DNA of 64,000 nt from RGIG1927 sp045546275 (lineage in GTDB: Bacteria; Bacillota; Clostridia; UMGS1883): the NCBI GenBank assembly GCA_045546275.1, contig JAZQCM010000037.1, forward strand, positions 24,514 through 88,513, read 5' to 3'. Every line of letters begins with the position of its first letter. The stretch's first letter is position 1. Positions 17,991-27,547 of this stretch are shown piece after piece. The notes beneath the pieces are model-generated. The model was given only the letters and a program-made list of their open reading frames with translations, was not told the origin of the DNA and did no database searches. The translations under genes were made by a program, and so were the position numbers.

Positions 17991-19502
17991 TTGCGACTTA
18001 ATTCAGATGAAATTGCAAGCATCATTAAAAATCAGATAAAAAGCTACTCCGATAAAACAAAGGAAACGGAAACCGGAAGAATTATCGAAGTAGGTGACGG
18101 TATTGCCACCGCAACAGGACTCGAAAACTGTATGGCAAACGAGCTTGTTGAATTTGAAAACGGCGAAAAGGCAATGGCGTTAAACTTAAATGAGGGCACT
18201 GTAAGCCTTTGTATTTTGGGCAGTGATGCTGAAATTAAAGAAGGCAGCAAGGTTAAAAGAACAGGCAGAGTTGTTGAGGTTGGTGTAGGTGATGCTCTTA
18301 TTGGTAGAGTTGTTGATGCACTTGGCAACCCCATCGACGGAAAAGGCGAAATTAAATACGAAGCATACCGCCCCATTGAAATGAAGGCGGCAGGCATTAT
18401 TGAAAGAAAATCAGTATCTGTACCACTTCAGACAGGTATTAAGGCAATTGACTCCATGATACCCATCGGCCGTGGTCAGCGTGAGCTTATTGTTGGTGAC
18501 CGTCAGACAGGTAAAACAGTTATCGCCACCGATACCATTATTAACCAGAAGGGCAAGGGTGTTATTTGTATTTATGTTGCAATCGGACAAAAAAAGTCCA
18601 CTGTTGCACAGATTGTTGAAACACTGGAAAAGAGTGGCGCAATGGACTACACAATTGTTGTGTCCGCAACAGCAAGCGACAGTGCACCCCTTCAGTATAT
18701 TGCTCCTTACTCAGGCTGCAGTATGGGTGAGCATTTTATGTATCAGGGCAAGGATGCACTCATTATTTATGACGACTTGTCAAAGCATGCGGTAGCCTAC
18801 AGAGCAATGAGCCTTCTTATCCGTCGTCCTCCGGGAAGAGAAGCATACCCCGGTGACGTTTTCTACCTTCATTCAAGATTATTGGAAAGAGCAGCCCGTC
18901 TTGCACCCGAATACGGCGGAGGTTCGCTTACAGCACTTCCCATTATTGAAACACAGGCTGGGGACGTATCGGCATACATTCCCACCAATGTAATCAGTAT
19001 TACAGACGGACAGATATTCTTGGAAACAGAATTGTTCCATTCAGGCATTATGCCTGCTGTAAACCCGGGTATCAGTGTGTCACGAGTAGGTGGCAATGCC
19101 CAGATTAAGGCAATGAAGAAGGTTTCGGGTAAGTTAAAGCTTATGTATTCACAGTATCGTGAGCTTCAATCCTTTGCACAGTTTGGCTCGGATTTGGACG
19201 ACGACACAAAAATGCGACTTGCTCAGGGCGAAAGAATTGTTGAAGTTTTAAAACAGGGCAGAAACAAGCCTGTGCAGGTTGAGCTTCAGGTTGTTATTAT
19301 CTACGCCTGCGTAAACGATTATCTTAAAGATATTCCTGTTCAGTCCGTTTCGGATTTTGAGGAGTTTTTGTTTGAAAATGTTTTGAATAACTATCCCAAG
19401 CTTATTAATAAAATTGACGAAACAAAGGATATTAACGAAGAAATTGAAAGCATGATAATCGAAGCTATAACCGATAGCAAAAAGAAATTCATGAATGCTT
19501 GA
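17991..19502 (+). CDS. atpA: F-type ATP synthase subunit alpha
   Basis: Strong match to subunit alpha: an N-terminal RLNSDEIASIIKNQI helix, Walker A GDRQTGKT, and PGREAYPGDVFYLHSRLLERA. It forms the non-catalytic nucleotide sites of F1. I start at TTG 17991 because GGAGTG at 17978-17983 is suitably spaced and homologues begin with this motif; TTG 17970 would add seven residues without an RBS. Length is about 503 aa. Confidence 0.96.
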   Translation: MRLNSDEIASIIKNQIKSYSDKTKETETGRIIEVGDGIATATGLENCMANELVEFENGEKAMALNLNEGTVSLCILGSDAEIKEGSKVKRTGRVVEVGVGDALIGRVVDALGNPIDGKGEIKYEAYRPIEMKAAGIIERKSVSVPLQTGIKAIDSMIPIGRGQRELIVGDRQTGKTVIATDTIINQKGKGVICIYVAIGQKKSTVAQIVETLEKSGAMDYTIVVSATASDSAPLQYIAPYSGCSMGEHFMYQGKDALIIYDDLSKHAVAYRAMSLLIRRPPGREAYPGDVFYLHSRLLERAARLAPEYGGGSLTALPIIETQAGDVSAYIPTNVISITDGQIFLETELFHSGIMPAVNPGISVSRVGGNAQIKAMKKVSGKLKLMYSQYRELQSFAQFGSDLDDDTKMRLAQGERIVEVLKQGRNKPVQVELQVVIIYACVNDYLKDIPVQSVSDFEEFLFENVLNNYPKLINKIDETKDINEEIESMIIEAITDSKKKFMNA

Positions 19503-19515
19503 TAGGAGGCAAATT

Positions 19516-20352
19516 ATGCCCCAGTCTACAAAAATTATTAAGAACAGAATAAAGAGCGTTGAAGGCACAAAGCAGATTACCAAGGCAATGGAGCTTGTTG
19601 CCACAAGTAAGCTTCGCCGTGCAAAGGAAAGCATGGAAAATTCACGTCCGTACTTTAATTCTCTCCGCACTCTTGCAGAGGATATTATGGCAAACAACAC
19701 CGATTTTTCATCGCCCTTTTGTAAGGGTGATGAAAATAAGCCCACTTGTCATATTATCATCGCAGGTGACCGAGGCTTGGCGGGTGGCTACAACGCAAAC
19801 CTGTTCCGTTCTTTAAAAGTAAACGACGGTGACTATATTGTCCCCGTGGGTAAAAAAGTAGTTGAATATTTCTCAAAGCGTAATGTGCACATTTTAACCT
19901 ATGATTATGCCATTGCAGGTGACGTGCGCCTTACTGACTGCAGACATATTGCTTCCCTTGTAGCCGCTGACTACAAACAAGGCAAGTTCGGAAAAGCGGT
20001 AGTGTCTTATACAAAGTTTGTAAACGTGTTGACCTTTGAGCCTGAAACTGACAGCTTGTTGCCCTTTGCACCTGTTGGCGAAAATGGCGGAAAAAGCCGT
20101 GTTCTCACGGTGTATGAGGGTGGGGCGGAAAAGGTGTTTTCGCACCTTATACCCCAGTATATAACCGGCATAATCTACGGTGCAGTTACAAGCTCTGTTG
20201 CATCCGAATTGTCAAGTCGTCGCAATGCCATGCAGGCGGCAAACAAAAATGCCGACGAAATGATTGCGGATTTGACTCTTAAGTACAACCGCTCCAGACA
20301 GGCGGCAATAACTCAGGAAATTACTGAGATTGTGGCAGGTAGTGAGAATTGA
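19516..20352 (+). CDS. atpG: F-type ATP synthase subunit gamma
   Basis: The central shaft subunit is recognised from its N-terminus (IKNRIKSVEGTKQITKAMELV), the AGDRGLAGGYN motif and the C-terminal helix SRRNAMQAANKNADEMI. ATG 19516 has AGGAGG 5 nt upstream. Length 278 aa. Confidence 0.96.
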   Translation: MPQSTKIIKNRIKSVEGTKQITKAMELVATSKLRRAKESMENSRPYFNSLRTLAEDIMANNTDFSSPFCKGDENKPTCHIIIAGDRGLAGGYNANLFRSLKVNDGDYIVPVGKKVVEYFSKRNVHILTYDYAIAGDVRLTDCRHIASLVAADYKQGKFGKAVVSYTKFVNVLTFEPETDSLLPFAPVGENGGKSRVLTVYEGGAEKVFSHLIPQYITGIIYGAVTSSVASELSSRRNAMQAANKNADEMIADLTLKYNRSRQAAITQEITEIVAGSEN

Positions 20353-20371
20353 TTTTGAAGAGGTGATTTAA

Positions 20372-21763
20372 GTGGCAGAAAATACAGGAAAAGTAATCCG
20401 AGTGGAAGGCCCCGTAATCGACGTAAGGTTTGAAAACGGCAATCTTCCTAACCTTAACAATGCCCTTACAGTAAAAATAAAAGACGAAACCATAACCGTT
20501 GAGGTTGCTCAGCACATAGGAGATGACGTTGTACGCTGTATTGCAATGAATTCAACCGACGGTTTGTGCCGTGGTGCTTTAGTTACCGACACGGGCAGTC
20601 CCATAAGTGTTCCTGTGGGAAGATGCACATTGGGCAGAATTTTTAACCTTTTAGGTGACCCCGTTGACAATCAGCCTGCCCCCCAGGCTGAGGAAAGATG
20701 GTCTATCCATCGTCCTGCGCCCAGTTACGAAGAGCAGGAAGGTAGTGCCGGAATTCTTGAAACCGGTATTAAGGTAGTTGACCTTATCTGCCCCTATGCA
20801 AAGGGCGGTAAAATTGGTCTTTTCGGCGGTGCAGGTGTTGGTAAAACTGTTCTTATTATGGAGCTTATCAACAACGTTGCAAAAGAGCACGGCGGTCTTA
20901 GTGTGTTCAGTGGCGTTGGCGAAAGAACAAGAGAAGGTAACGACTTATATAACGAAATGAAGGAATCGGGCGTTATTGACAAAACCGCCCTTGTATACGG
21001 ACAGATGAACGAGCCTCCGGGAGCAAGAATGAGAGTTGCTCTTTCGGGTCTTACAATGGCAGAGTATTTCCGCGACAGAGAAGGTCAGGACGTGCTTCTT
21101 TTCATCGACAACATTTTCCGTTTCACACAGGCAGGTAGTGAGGTTTCTGCGCTTTTAGGCAGAATGCCCTCGGCTGTTGGTTATCAGCCCACACTTGCAA
21201 CTGAAATGGGTCAGCTGCAGGAAAGAATTACATCCACAAAAAAGGGTTCCATCACTTCTGTACAGGCGGTTTACGTGCCTGCGGATGACCTTACGGACCC
21301 TGCTCCCGCAACAACCTTTGCCCATCTTGATGCAACTACTGTTTTGTCAAGAGCAATATCCTCCATGGGCATTTTCCCGGCTGTTGACCCTCTTGAATCC
21401 ACATCAAGAATACTTACTCCCGACGTGGTAGGCGAGGAGCATTACTCTGTTGCAAAGAACGTACAAAAAATCCTCCAGCGTTATAACGAACTGCAGGACA
21501 TTATTGCAATTATGGGTATGGATGAATTGAGCGAAGAAGACAAAATGATTGTTGCAAGAGCAAGAAAGGTGCAAAGATTTCTTTCTCAGCCCTTCTCTGT
21601 TGCAGAGCAGTTTACAGGCATGCAGGGTAAGTACGTGCCTTTGAGCGAAACTATCCGTGGCTTTAAAGAAATTATTGAAGGTAAGTGTGACGATGTGCCC
21701 GAATCAGCATTTTTGTTTGTGGGTACTATTGACGAAGCCAGAGAAAAGGGGAAGAGCAAATGA
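20372..21763 (+). CDS. atpD: F-type ATP synthase subunit beta
   Basis: The catalytic subunit (463 aa) has Walker A GGAGVGKT, the GERTREGNDLY motif, and the DELSEEDKMIVARARKVQRFLSQPF tract in two adjacent segments. A GTG start at 20372 follows AGAGGTGATTTA. Very high conservation makes this certain. It overlaps atpC by 4 nt. Confidence 0.97.
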   Translation: MAENTGKVIRVEGPVIDVRFENGNLPNLNNALTVKIKDETITVEVAQHIGDDVVRCIAMNSTDGLCRGALVTDTGSPISVPVGRCTLGRIFNLLGDPVDNQPAPQAEERWSIHRPAPSYEEQEGSAGILETGIKVVDLICPYAKGGKIGLFGGAGVGKTVLIMELINNVAKEHGGLSVFSGVGERTREGNDLYNEMKESGVIDKTALVYGQMNEPPGARMRVALSGLTMAEYFRDREGQDVLLFIDNIFRFTQAGSEVSALLGRMPSAVGYQPTLATEMGQLQERITSTKKGSITSVQAVYVPADDLTDPAPATTFAHLDATTVLSRAISSMGIFPAVDPLESTSRILTPDVVGEEHYSVAKNVQKILQRYNELQDIIAIMGMDELSEEDKMIVARARKVQRFLSQPFSVAEQFTGMQGKYVPLSETIRGFKEIIEGKCDDVPESAFLFVGTIDEAREKGKSK

Positions 21764-22158
21764 GCACTTACCATTTGAAAATTGTTACCCCAAGTCAGGT
21801 AAAGTTTGAGGGCGAAGCTGAAAGCCTTATTGCAAGAACAATTAACGGCGATGTGTGTATTTTAGCCAGGCACACTGAATACATTGCGCCCCTTACAATC
21901 GGTCAGGTAAAGGTTAAATACGAAGCTAATACAAGAAAAGCTTCCATAAGCGGCGGAACGCTGGTTGTAACAGGTGGCGAGGCAACCCTCGTTGCCGACA
22001 CCTTTGAGTGGGAAGACGAAATTGACCTTGCAAGAGCTGAAAAGGCAAAGGAAAAAGCCGAAGAAAGAATTGCAAACCATCAGACTGATTTTGAACTTAA
22101 GGTAGCTGAATTAAAGCTTAAAAGAGCAATTAACAGAATTAAAACAGGCACTCGTTGA
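21760..22158 (+). CDS. atpC: F-type ATP synthase subunit epsilon
   Basis: The 132-residue protein has the N-terminal beta-sandwich (FEGEAESLIARTINGDVCILARHTEYIAPL region) and two C-terminal helices of epsilon, which inhibits ATP hydrolysis. Last gene of the operon; its stop codon lies within the terminator hairpin. Confidence 0.95.
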   Translation: MSTYHLKIVTPSQVKFEGEAESLIARTINGDVCILARHTEYIAPLTIGQVKVKYEANTRKASISGGTLVVTGGEATLVADTFEWEDEIDLARAEKAKEKAEERIANHQTDFELKVAELKLKRAINRIKTGTR

Positions 22159-22171
22159 GTGCCTGTTTTTT
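22141..22171 (+). terminator. Terminator of the ATP synthase operon
   Basis: A 13-bp stem AAAACAGGCACTC/GAGTGCCTGTTTT with a 3-nt loop and T-run overlaps the last codons of atpC. Confidence 0.88.
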
Positions 22172-22176
22172 GTTAA

Positions 22177-23073
22177 TCAATACCCAAAATAAGTTTTGCA
22201 ATACTCGTCAACCTTTTCGTATAACGCCTTTCTCGTGTCGGGGTCGGAAATAAGAAAATGGTTGGAGTTATCAAAGCTAAAGCAAGCATTTTTAACATTA
22301 TGCTCTTTAAGCTTTGCAAAGGTTATGGTTTTATTTTTTGTCGGAACAATTCCATCCTTGCCGTCACCTGCATAACCGCATATTGTTGGGATGGAGTTTT
22401 TATTAATATAAAAAGTAGGTGAAACCGCATTTATTTTGTCCTGAAGGCTTTTGCTTTGGTCGGAATTTACTCCATATAAAAGTGTTGCCAGTCCGGGACC
22501 TGTGTTTTCATCATAATCCCATTCATTCCAGGTGTTGGAGTTAAAATCGGAGGGGCCTGCCATGTTCACAACAAATGCAAGGGGGATTGAGGATTTTTCA
22601 GGGTACGCATAGGAAAAAAGGGTTGCAAGGTGAGCACCTGAAGAATAACCGTGAAGTGCCAGCTTTTCTACGTTGTAGCCTTTTTCGCTACAAAAGCTTT
22701 TCAGCTTTTCTATGGCTGAAGAAATGTCGTCCATGTTGGAGTTTATTGCGTTGTTGTTATCAATGTAGTGGTAATTGATTGTGGCGGTAACATAGCCTTT
22801 TTCCACATATTTTTTGCAAAGATATGCCTCGGAGGATTTGTCGCCACTGGTCCAACTGCCACCATGGATAAATATAAGTGCACCGAAGCTTTTTGCTGTA
22901 GTGTCCTTTTTGGGGAGATATATGTCCATTTTGTTGCGTTCAAAATCGCCGTAGGAAATATCGGTATGAACGCTTGCCTCGGTGGCTGTGTCGTTACCTG
23001 AAATTGGCGTTGTAACAGGTGTTAATGAAAAGACTGTAACAAATAAAGATGCTAAAAGTGTAAAAATTTTCAT
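22177..23073 (-). CDS. Secreted alpha/beta-hydrolase, carboxylesterase-like
   Basis: The 298-residue product starts with a signal peptide and has an alpha/beta-hydrolase fold: oxyanion motif HGGSW, nucleophile Ser in GYSSGA, and a C-terminal His in SNHFL. This resembles bacterial feruloyl/acetyl esterases of the BD-FAE type that remove side groups from plant polysaccharides. GGAGG lies 7 nt upstream of ATG 23073; a longer start at 23094 lacks an RBS. The exact ester substrate is not known. Confidence 0.82.
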   Translation of the reverse strand: MKIFTLLASLFVTVFSLTPVTTPISGNDTATEASVHTDISYGDFERNKMDIYLPKKDTTAKSFGALIFIHGGSWTSGDKSSEAYLCKKYVEKGYVTATINYHYIDNNNAINSNMDDISSAIEKLKSFCSEKGYNVEKLALHGYSSGAHLATLFSYAYPEKSSIPLAFVVNMAGPSDFNSNTWNEWDYDENTGPGLATLLYGVNSDQSKSLQDKINAVSPTFYINKNSIPTICGYAGDGKDGIVPTKNKTITFAKLKEHNVKNACFSFDNSNHFLISDPDTRKALYEKVDEYCKTYFGY

Positions 23074-23098
23074 AAAAAAACCTCCTAAATCCATTTAA

Positions 23099-23127
23099 AG
23101 TATACGCTTAACAAAGGAAAAAGTCAA
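23099..23127 (-). promoter_or_regulatory. Promoter of the esterase gene
   Basis: On the minus strand, TTGACT, a 17-nt spacer and TATACT (plus-strand 23122-23127 and 23099-23104). Confidence 0.68.
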
Positions 23128-23185
23128 TAAAAAAGGGAAAATATGGCTTTGCAATAAAAAAATAATAAAATTCGCAAAAATAGTA

Positions 23186-23214
23186 TTGATTATCATTTTT
23201 ATTTGTGCTATAAT
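23186..23214 (+). promoter_or_regulatory. Promoter of the TudS-like gene
   Basis: TTGATT (23186-23191), 17-nt spacer and TATAAT (23209-23214). The gene start follows after about 20 nt. Confidence 0.7.
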
Positions 23215-23235
23215 CAAATCAAGGAGGTGGTATAG

Positions 23236-23688
23236 GTGGACAATGTGTTGATAAGTGCATGCCTTTTAGGTGTAGCCTGTAGGTATGACGGGCAAAGTAA
23301 GCCTTACGACTTGGGGAATCTTAAAGAAAATTTTAATCTGATTCCTTTTTGTCCCGAAATCTACGGAGGATTACCTACTCCAAGACCGCCCGGTGAAATA
23401 CAGGGCGACAGAGTTATGAATGTAAAAGGCGAGGATGTAACCAATCAGTACCTAAAGGGTGCAGAGGAAGCATTGAGGCTGGCAAAGCTTTTTAATGTTA
23501 AATTTGCCCTGCTTAAGGAAAAAAGCCCATCCTGCGGAAAAGAACGTATTTATGACGGCACTTTTTCAAAAACTCTTACAAATGGAGACGGTGTGACGGC
23601 CGGTCTTTTAAAAAGAGCTGGTCTTCAGGTTTTCGGAGAGAGCGAACTGGAAAAAATATTTACTAAAACTAAAGAAAAGCCTCGATAA
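23236..23688 (+). CDS. DUF523/TudS-family [4Fe-4S] desulfidase-like protein
   Basis: The 150-residue protein has the family cysteines Cys9 (SACLLG), Cys15 (ACRYDG) and Cys100 (SPSCG), and the FCPE...GGL.TPRPP block. Characterised members (TudS) bind a [4Fe-4S] cluster and remove sulfur from thiouracil; other members are uncharacterised. A GTG start follows AAGGAGGTGG. It is a single-gene unit with its own promoter. Family is certain; the exact substrate is not. Confidence 0.87.
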   Translation: MDNVLISACLLGVACRYDGQSKPYDLGNLKENFNLIPFCPEIYGGLPTPRPPGEIQGDRVMNVKGEDVTNQYLKGAEEALRLAKLFNVKFALLKEKSPSCGKERIYDGTFSKTLTNGDGVTAGLLKRAGLQVFGESELEKIFTKTKEKPR

Positions 23689-23712
23689 AAGCATTGACGA
23701 GGCAAGTTTTTT
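23679..23712 (+). terminator. Terminator after the TudS-like gene
   Basis: Stem GCCTCG (23679-23684) / CGAGGC (23698-23703) with a T6 run; it starts inside the last codons and overlaps the pflB -35 box. Confidence 0.6.
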
Positions 23713-23722
23713 GAGGTATAAT
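23694..23722 (+). promoter_or_regulatory. Promoter of pflBA
   Basis: TTGACG (23694-23699), 17-nt spacer and TATAAT (23717-23722). The -35 lies in the terminator hairpin of the preceding gene. The predicted leader is about 65 nt. Confidence 0.75.
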
Positions 23723-23793
23723 AACCTATGGTGACGAAATAGTTGCCCAAAAGTTATATTTAATTTTTTTATCATAGACAGGAGGTAATTAAC

Positions 23794-26049
23794 ATGACAG
23801 ATTTTAAGGCATGGGAAGGTTTTGATGGCCGTATTTGGAAGTTGGAAGTTAACGTACGTGACTTCATCCAGAAGAACTACACACCTTATGATGGTGACTC
23901 TTCTTTCCTCGAAGGCCCCACAGATGCAACTAACAAGCTTTGGGGAAGACTTTCCGAATTACAGAAGGAAGAAAGAGCAAACGGTGGCGTACTTGACATG
24001 GAAACAGAAAAGGTAGCTACCCTCACAGCATATGGCCCCGGCTATATTGACGAATCCATGAAGGATTTGGAAAAGATTGTTGGTCTTCAGACTGATAAGC
24101 CCTTAAAGAGAGCATTTATGCCCTTCGGCGGTATCAACATGGCTGTAAAGGCTTGCGAAACAAACGGATACACACCTAACCCCGAACTTCAGAAGATTTT
24201 CACAGAATATTGTCGCACTCACAACCAGGCAGTATTTGATGTATACACACCTGAAATGAGAGCTGCAAGAAGTAATAAAATTATTACAGGTCTTCCCGAT
24301 GCATACGGCAGAGGCCGTATTGTAGGTGACTATCGTAGAGTTGCTCTTTACGGTATCGATTTCCTTATTGCTGAAAAGCAGAAGGACATGGTTGCCTGCG
24401 GCGAAAGCAGCATGCGTGACAGCGTTATCCGTGCAAGAGAAGAAGTTGCTATGCAGATTAAGGCACTTAAGGACATGAAGGTTATGGCTGCAGCTTACGG
24501 CTATGACATTTCTCAGCCTGCTACAAATGCACATGAAGCTGTTCAGTGGCTTTACTTTGGTTATCTTGCAGCTATCAAAACACAGAACGGCGCTGCAATG
24601 AGTGTTGGTAGAGTTTCCACATTCCTTGATATTTATATTAAGAGAGATATGGATGCAGGTATTCTTACAGAACAGGAAGCACAGGAACTTATCGACCATT
24701 TCGTAATGAAGCTCAGAATGGTTAAGTTCGCTCGTACTCCCGAATACAACCAGCTCTTCACAGGTGACCCCGTTTGGGCAACACTTGAAGTTGGTGGTAT
24801 CGGCATGGACGGTAGAAGCATGGTTACAAAGACTGACTATCGTTTCCTCCGTACTCTTGAAAACATGGGTCCTGCTCCCGAACCTAACCTTACAATTCTC
24901 TACTCTTCTGCACTTCCTGAAAACTTCAAGAAATACACAAGTGAAATTTCTATCAGAACAAGCTCTGTTCAGTACGAAAACGACGATGTTATGAAGCCCA
25001 TCTGGGGTGACGACTACTCCATCTGCTGCTGCGTATCTGCTACACAGACAGGTAAGGAAATGCAGTTCTTCGGTGCGAGAGCAAACCTTGCTAAGTGTCT
25101 TCTTTACGCTATCAACGGTGGTGTTGACGCTAAGACATTAAAGCAGGTAGGTCCTGCTTATAAGCCCATCACAAGCGAATACCTTGATTATGATGAAGTA
25201 ATCGAAAAGTATGTTGCTATGATGGAATGGCTTGCTAAATTGTATGTACATACACTTAACGCAATCCACTACATGCATGATAAGTATTACTATGAAGCAG
25301 CTGAAATGGCTCTCATTGATACAGAAGTAAAGAGAAGTTTCGCTACAGGTATTGCAGGTTTCTCTCACGTTGTTGACTCTCTTTCTGCTATTAAGTATGC
25401 AAAGGTTAAGGTTATCCGTGATGAAGAATCCGGCGTAGCTAAGCACTTCGAAATCGAAGGCGAATTCCCCAAGTATGGTAACGATGATGACCGTGCTGAC
25501 GATATCGCTATCTGGCTTCTCAGAACATTTATGGAAAAGATTAAGAAGCATCACACATATCGTGAAAGTGAACCTTCCACATCTATCCTTACAATTACAA
25601 GTAACGTAGTTTATGGTAAGGCTACTGCAGACATGCCCAACGGCAGAAAAGCAGGCGAACCTCTTTCTCCCGGTGCGAACCCCGCTTACGGTGCAGAACA
25701 GAACGGTCTTCTTGCTTCTCTTAACTCCGTTGCTAAGCTTCCTTACCACTGGGCTCTTGACGGTATTTCCAATACACAGACAATCAACCCTGCTGCATTG
25801 GGTGCTGACGAAAAGGAACAGACAGAAAAGCTCATTCAGATTCTTGACGGTTACTTTGACCAGGGTGCTCACCACGTTAATATTAACGTATTCGGCACAG
25901 ATAAGCTTATCGACGCTATGGAACATCCCGAAAAGGAAGAATATGCAAACTTCACAATTCGTGTATCCGGCTACGCTGTAAAGTTTATCGACCTTACAAA
26001 GGAACAGCAGCTTGACGTTATCGCAAGAACTTGCCATGACAGACTGTAA
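23794..26049 (+). CDS. pflB: Formate C-acetyltransferase (pyruvate formate-lyase)
   Basis: The 751-residue glycyl-radical enzyme converts pyruvate and CoA to formate and acetyl-CoA in anaerobic fermentation. Adjacent active-site cysteines are seen in ICCCVSA (about residues 409-412), and the radical glycine in RVSGYAV near residue 727. Length is normal for true PFL. A strong AGGAGG RBS and the uniform codon use suggest very high expression. The activating enzyme follows with a 14-nt overlap. Confidence 0.97.
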   Translation: MTDFKAWEGFDGRIWKLEVNVRDFIQKNYTPYDGDSSFLEGPTDATNKLWGRLSELQKEERANGGVLDMETEKVATLTAYGPGYIDESMKDLEKIVGLQTDKPLKRAFMPFGGINMAVKACETNGYTPNPELQKIFTEYCRTHNQAVFDVYTPEMRAARSNKIITGLPDAYGRGRIVGDYRRVALYGIDFLIAEKQKDMVACGESSMRDSVIRAREEVAMQIKALKDMKVMAAAYGYDISQPATNAHEAVQWLYFGYLAAIKTQNGAAMSVGRVSTFLDIYIKRDMDAGILTEQEAQELIDHFVMKLRMVKFARTPEYNQLFTGDPVWATLEVGGIGMDGRSMVTKTDYRFLRTLENMGPAPEPNLTILYSSALPENFKKYTSEISIRTSSVQYENDDVMKPIWGDDYSICCCVSATQTGKEMQFFGARANLAKCLLYAINGGVDAKTLKQVGPAYKPITSEYLDYDEVIEKYVAMMEWLAKLYVHTLNAIHYMHDKYYYEAAEMALIDTEVKRSFATGIAGFSHVVDSLSAIKYAKVKVIRDEESGVAKHFEIEGEFPKYGNDDDRADDIAIWLLRTFMEKIKKHHTYRESEPSTSILTITSNVVYGKATADMPNGRKAGEPLSPGANPAYGAEQNGLLASLNSVAKLPYHWALDGISNTQTINPAALGADEKEQTEKLIQILDGYFDQGAHHVNINVFGTDKLIDAMEHPEKEEYANFTIRVSGYAVKFIDLTKEQQLDVIARTCHDRL

Positions 26050-26797
26050 GATTAAAGGTCTTGTTCATGCTCATGAAACATTCGGGGCCGTTGACGGCCC
26101 CGGTGTTCGTTATGTGGTGTTTTTACAGGGCTGTGCAATGCGCTGTATGTATTGCCACAATCCCGAAACATGGGCAATGGGCAACGGCGAATGGAAAGCG
26201 GAGGAATGGGATGCAAAGTCCCTTTTCGACAAGGTTTATAAGTACAAAACCTACTGGGGAAAAAACCTGGAAAAGGGTGGCATTACCGTTTCGGGTGGCG
26301 AACCCTTACTCCAGATTGATTTTGTAATTGAGTTTTTCAAGCTTGCTAAGGCGAAAGGCGTGCACACTGCACTTGACACATCGGCTCAGCCTTTTAAAAT
26401 GGATGAAGAATATCTTGCAAAGTTTGACGAGCTTATGAAGTACACTGATTTGGTTATGCTTGACTTAAAGGCGTACGATAACGAGCTTCATAAACGCGTT
26501 ACAGGCTTTTCAAATGAAAACATCTTTCAAATGGCAAAGTATTTGTCCGACAAAGGAAAGCCCATGTGGATAAGACGTGTTCTTGTGCCCGGATTGACCG
26601 ACGGCGAGGATGAGCTTAAAAACCTTGGAGCATTTATTAAAGAATTAAAGACTGTTGAAAAGGTTGAGCTACTTCCTTATCACACTTTAGGTCTTTTTAA
26701 GTGGAAAAAGCTTGGCATTGATTATCCTCTTGAAGGTGTGAGAACACCCACAAAGGAAGAAATTCAAAAGGCTAAGGAATTACTTGGAATTCAATAA
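26036..26797 (+). CDS. pflA: Pyruvate formate-lyase activating enzyme (radical SAM)
   Basis: The 253-residue radical SAM protein has the CxxxCxxC cluster motif in GCAMRCMYCHNP and the GGEPLLQ motif. It generates the glycyl radical on PflB. I place the start at ATG 26036, inside the end of pflB; the RBS is weak, so translational coupling is likely. Earlier in-frame ATG 26012 would lie deeper within pflB. Confidence 0.95.
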   Translation: MTDCKIKGLVHAHETFGAVDGPGVRYVVFLQGCAMRCMYCHNPETWAMGNGEWKAEEWDAKSLFDKVYKYKTYWGKNLEKGGITVSGGEPLLQIDFVIEFFKLAKAKGVHTALDTSAQPFKMDEEYLAKFDELMKYTDLVMLDLKAYDNELHKRVTGFSNENIFQMAKYLSDKGKPMWIRRVLVPGLTDGEDELKNLGAFIKELKTVEKVELLPYHTLGLFKWKKLGIDYPLEGVRTPTKEEIQKAKELLGIQ

Positions 26798-26800
26798 TTT

Positions 26801-26831
26801 AAAGCGGTTACATCTTGTAACCGCTTTTTTT
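26801..26831 (+). terminator. Terminator of pflBA
   Basis: A 12-bp stem AAAGCGGTTACA/TGTAACCGCTTT with a 3-nt loop and a T-run. Confidence 0.9.
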
Positions 26832-26843
26832 GTGTGGTATAAT
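26815..26843 (+). promoter_or_regulatory. Promoter of ccdA-tlpA
   Basis: TTGTAA (26815-26820), 17-nt spacer and TATAAT (26838-26843). The -35 is formed by the 3' arm of the pflBA terminator. Confidence 0.65.
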
Positions 26844-26878
26844 AAAAAGCGAAAAAATAAAATAATTAAGGAGTAAAT

Positions 26879-27538
26879 ATGGTATACTTTATTTCGTTTT
26901 TAGAGGGGATAATAACCTTTATTTCGCCTTGTATGTTGCCCATGCTTCCTGTGTATATTTCCTATTTTGCAGGTGGCGACAATAATAAGAACAAGGTTTT
27001 AAAAAACGCTCTTGGGTTTGTAATGGGCTTTACCTTTGTTTTTATCTTAATGGGTGCCTTTGCAGGCACGGTAGGGGGCTTACTGCAAAAATACAGCACT
27101 TGGGTGAATATTGTTACAGGAATTGTGGTTGTATTTTTCGGATTAAACTTTATCGGCGTATTCAAGCTTAATATTTTCAAAGGCATAAACAGCTCAGTTA
27201 ATAATAGAAACCTTGGCTTTTTTTCTTCCTTTTTGTTCGGCGTGGTGTTTTCGGTAGGCTGGACACCTTGTGTTGGTGCGTTTTTAGGGTCAGCGCTTAT
27301 GATGGCTTCTCAGCAGGGAACGGTTTTAAAGGGCATTATAATGCTTTTAATCTATTCTCTTGGTTTGGGAATCCCCTTTGTGGTAAGTGCACTTCTTATT
27401 GACAAATTAAAAAGCACCTTTAACTTTATAAAGCGAAACTACACCGTTATAAACTATATTTCAGGTGCTTTGTTAATTGTTGTAGGTATGCTGATGATGA
27501 CAGGCTTTTTAGGTAAATATCTTGCATTTTTAGGGTAG
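26879..27538 (+). CDS. ccdA: CcdA/DsbD-type thiol electron transporter
   Basis: The 219-residue protein has six predicted membrane helices and two conserved membrane cysteines, in ISPCMLP near the N-terminus and WTPCVG in the middle. CcdA proteins carry reducing equivalents from cytoplasmic thioredoxin across the membrane. Its partner is the exported thioredoxin-like protein 9 nt downstream. No cytochrome c genes are nearby, so a general extracytoplasmic reductant role is more likely. Confidence 0.9.
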   Translation: MVYFISFLEGIITFISPCMLPMLPVYISYFAGGDNNKNKVLKNALGFVMGFTFVFILMGAFAGTVGGLLQKYSTWVNIVTGIVVVFFGLNFIGVFKLNIFKGINSSVNNRNLGFFSSFLFGVVFSVGWTPCVGAFLGSALMMASQQGTVLKGIIMLLIYSLGLGIPFVVSALLIDKLKSTFNFIKRNYTVINYISGALLIVVGMLMMTGFLGKYLAFLG

Positions 27539-27547
27539 GGTGATACA

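Noticed and set aside
23183..23200. Fur-box-like TTGATTATCATT at the TudS promoter
   Set aside because: Too few matches to the 19-bp consensus to support an iron-responsive site.
25138..26037. 299-codon open frame on the minus strand opposite pflB
   Set aside because: It is Cys/Val-rich nonsense antisense to a highly conserved gene with biased codons; no RBS or domain.
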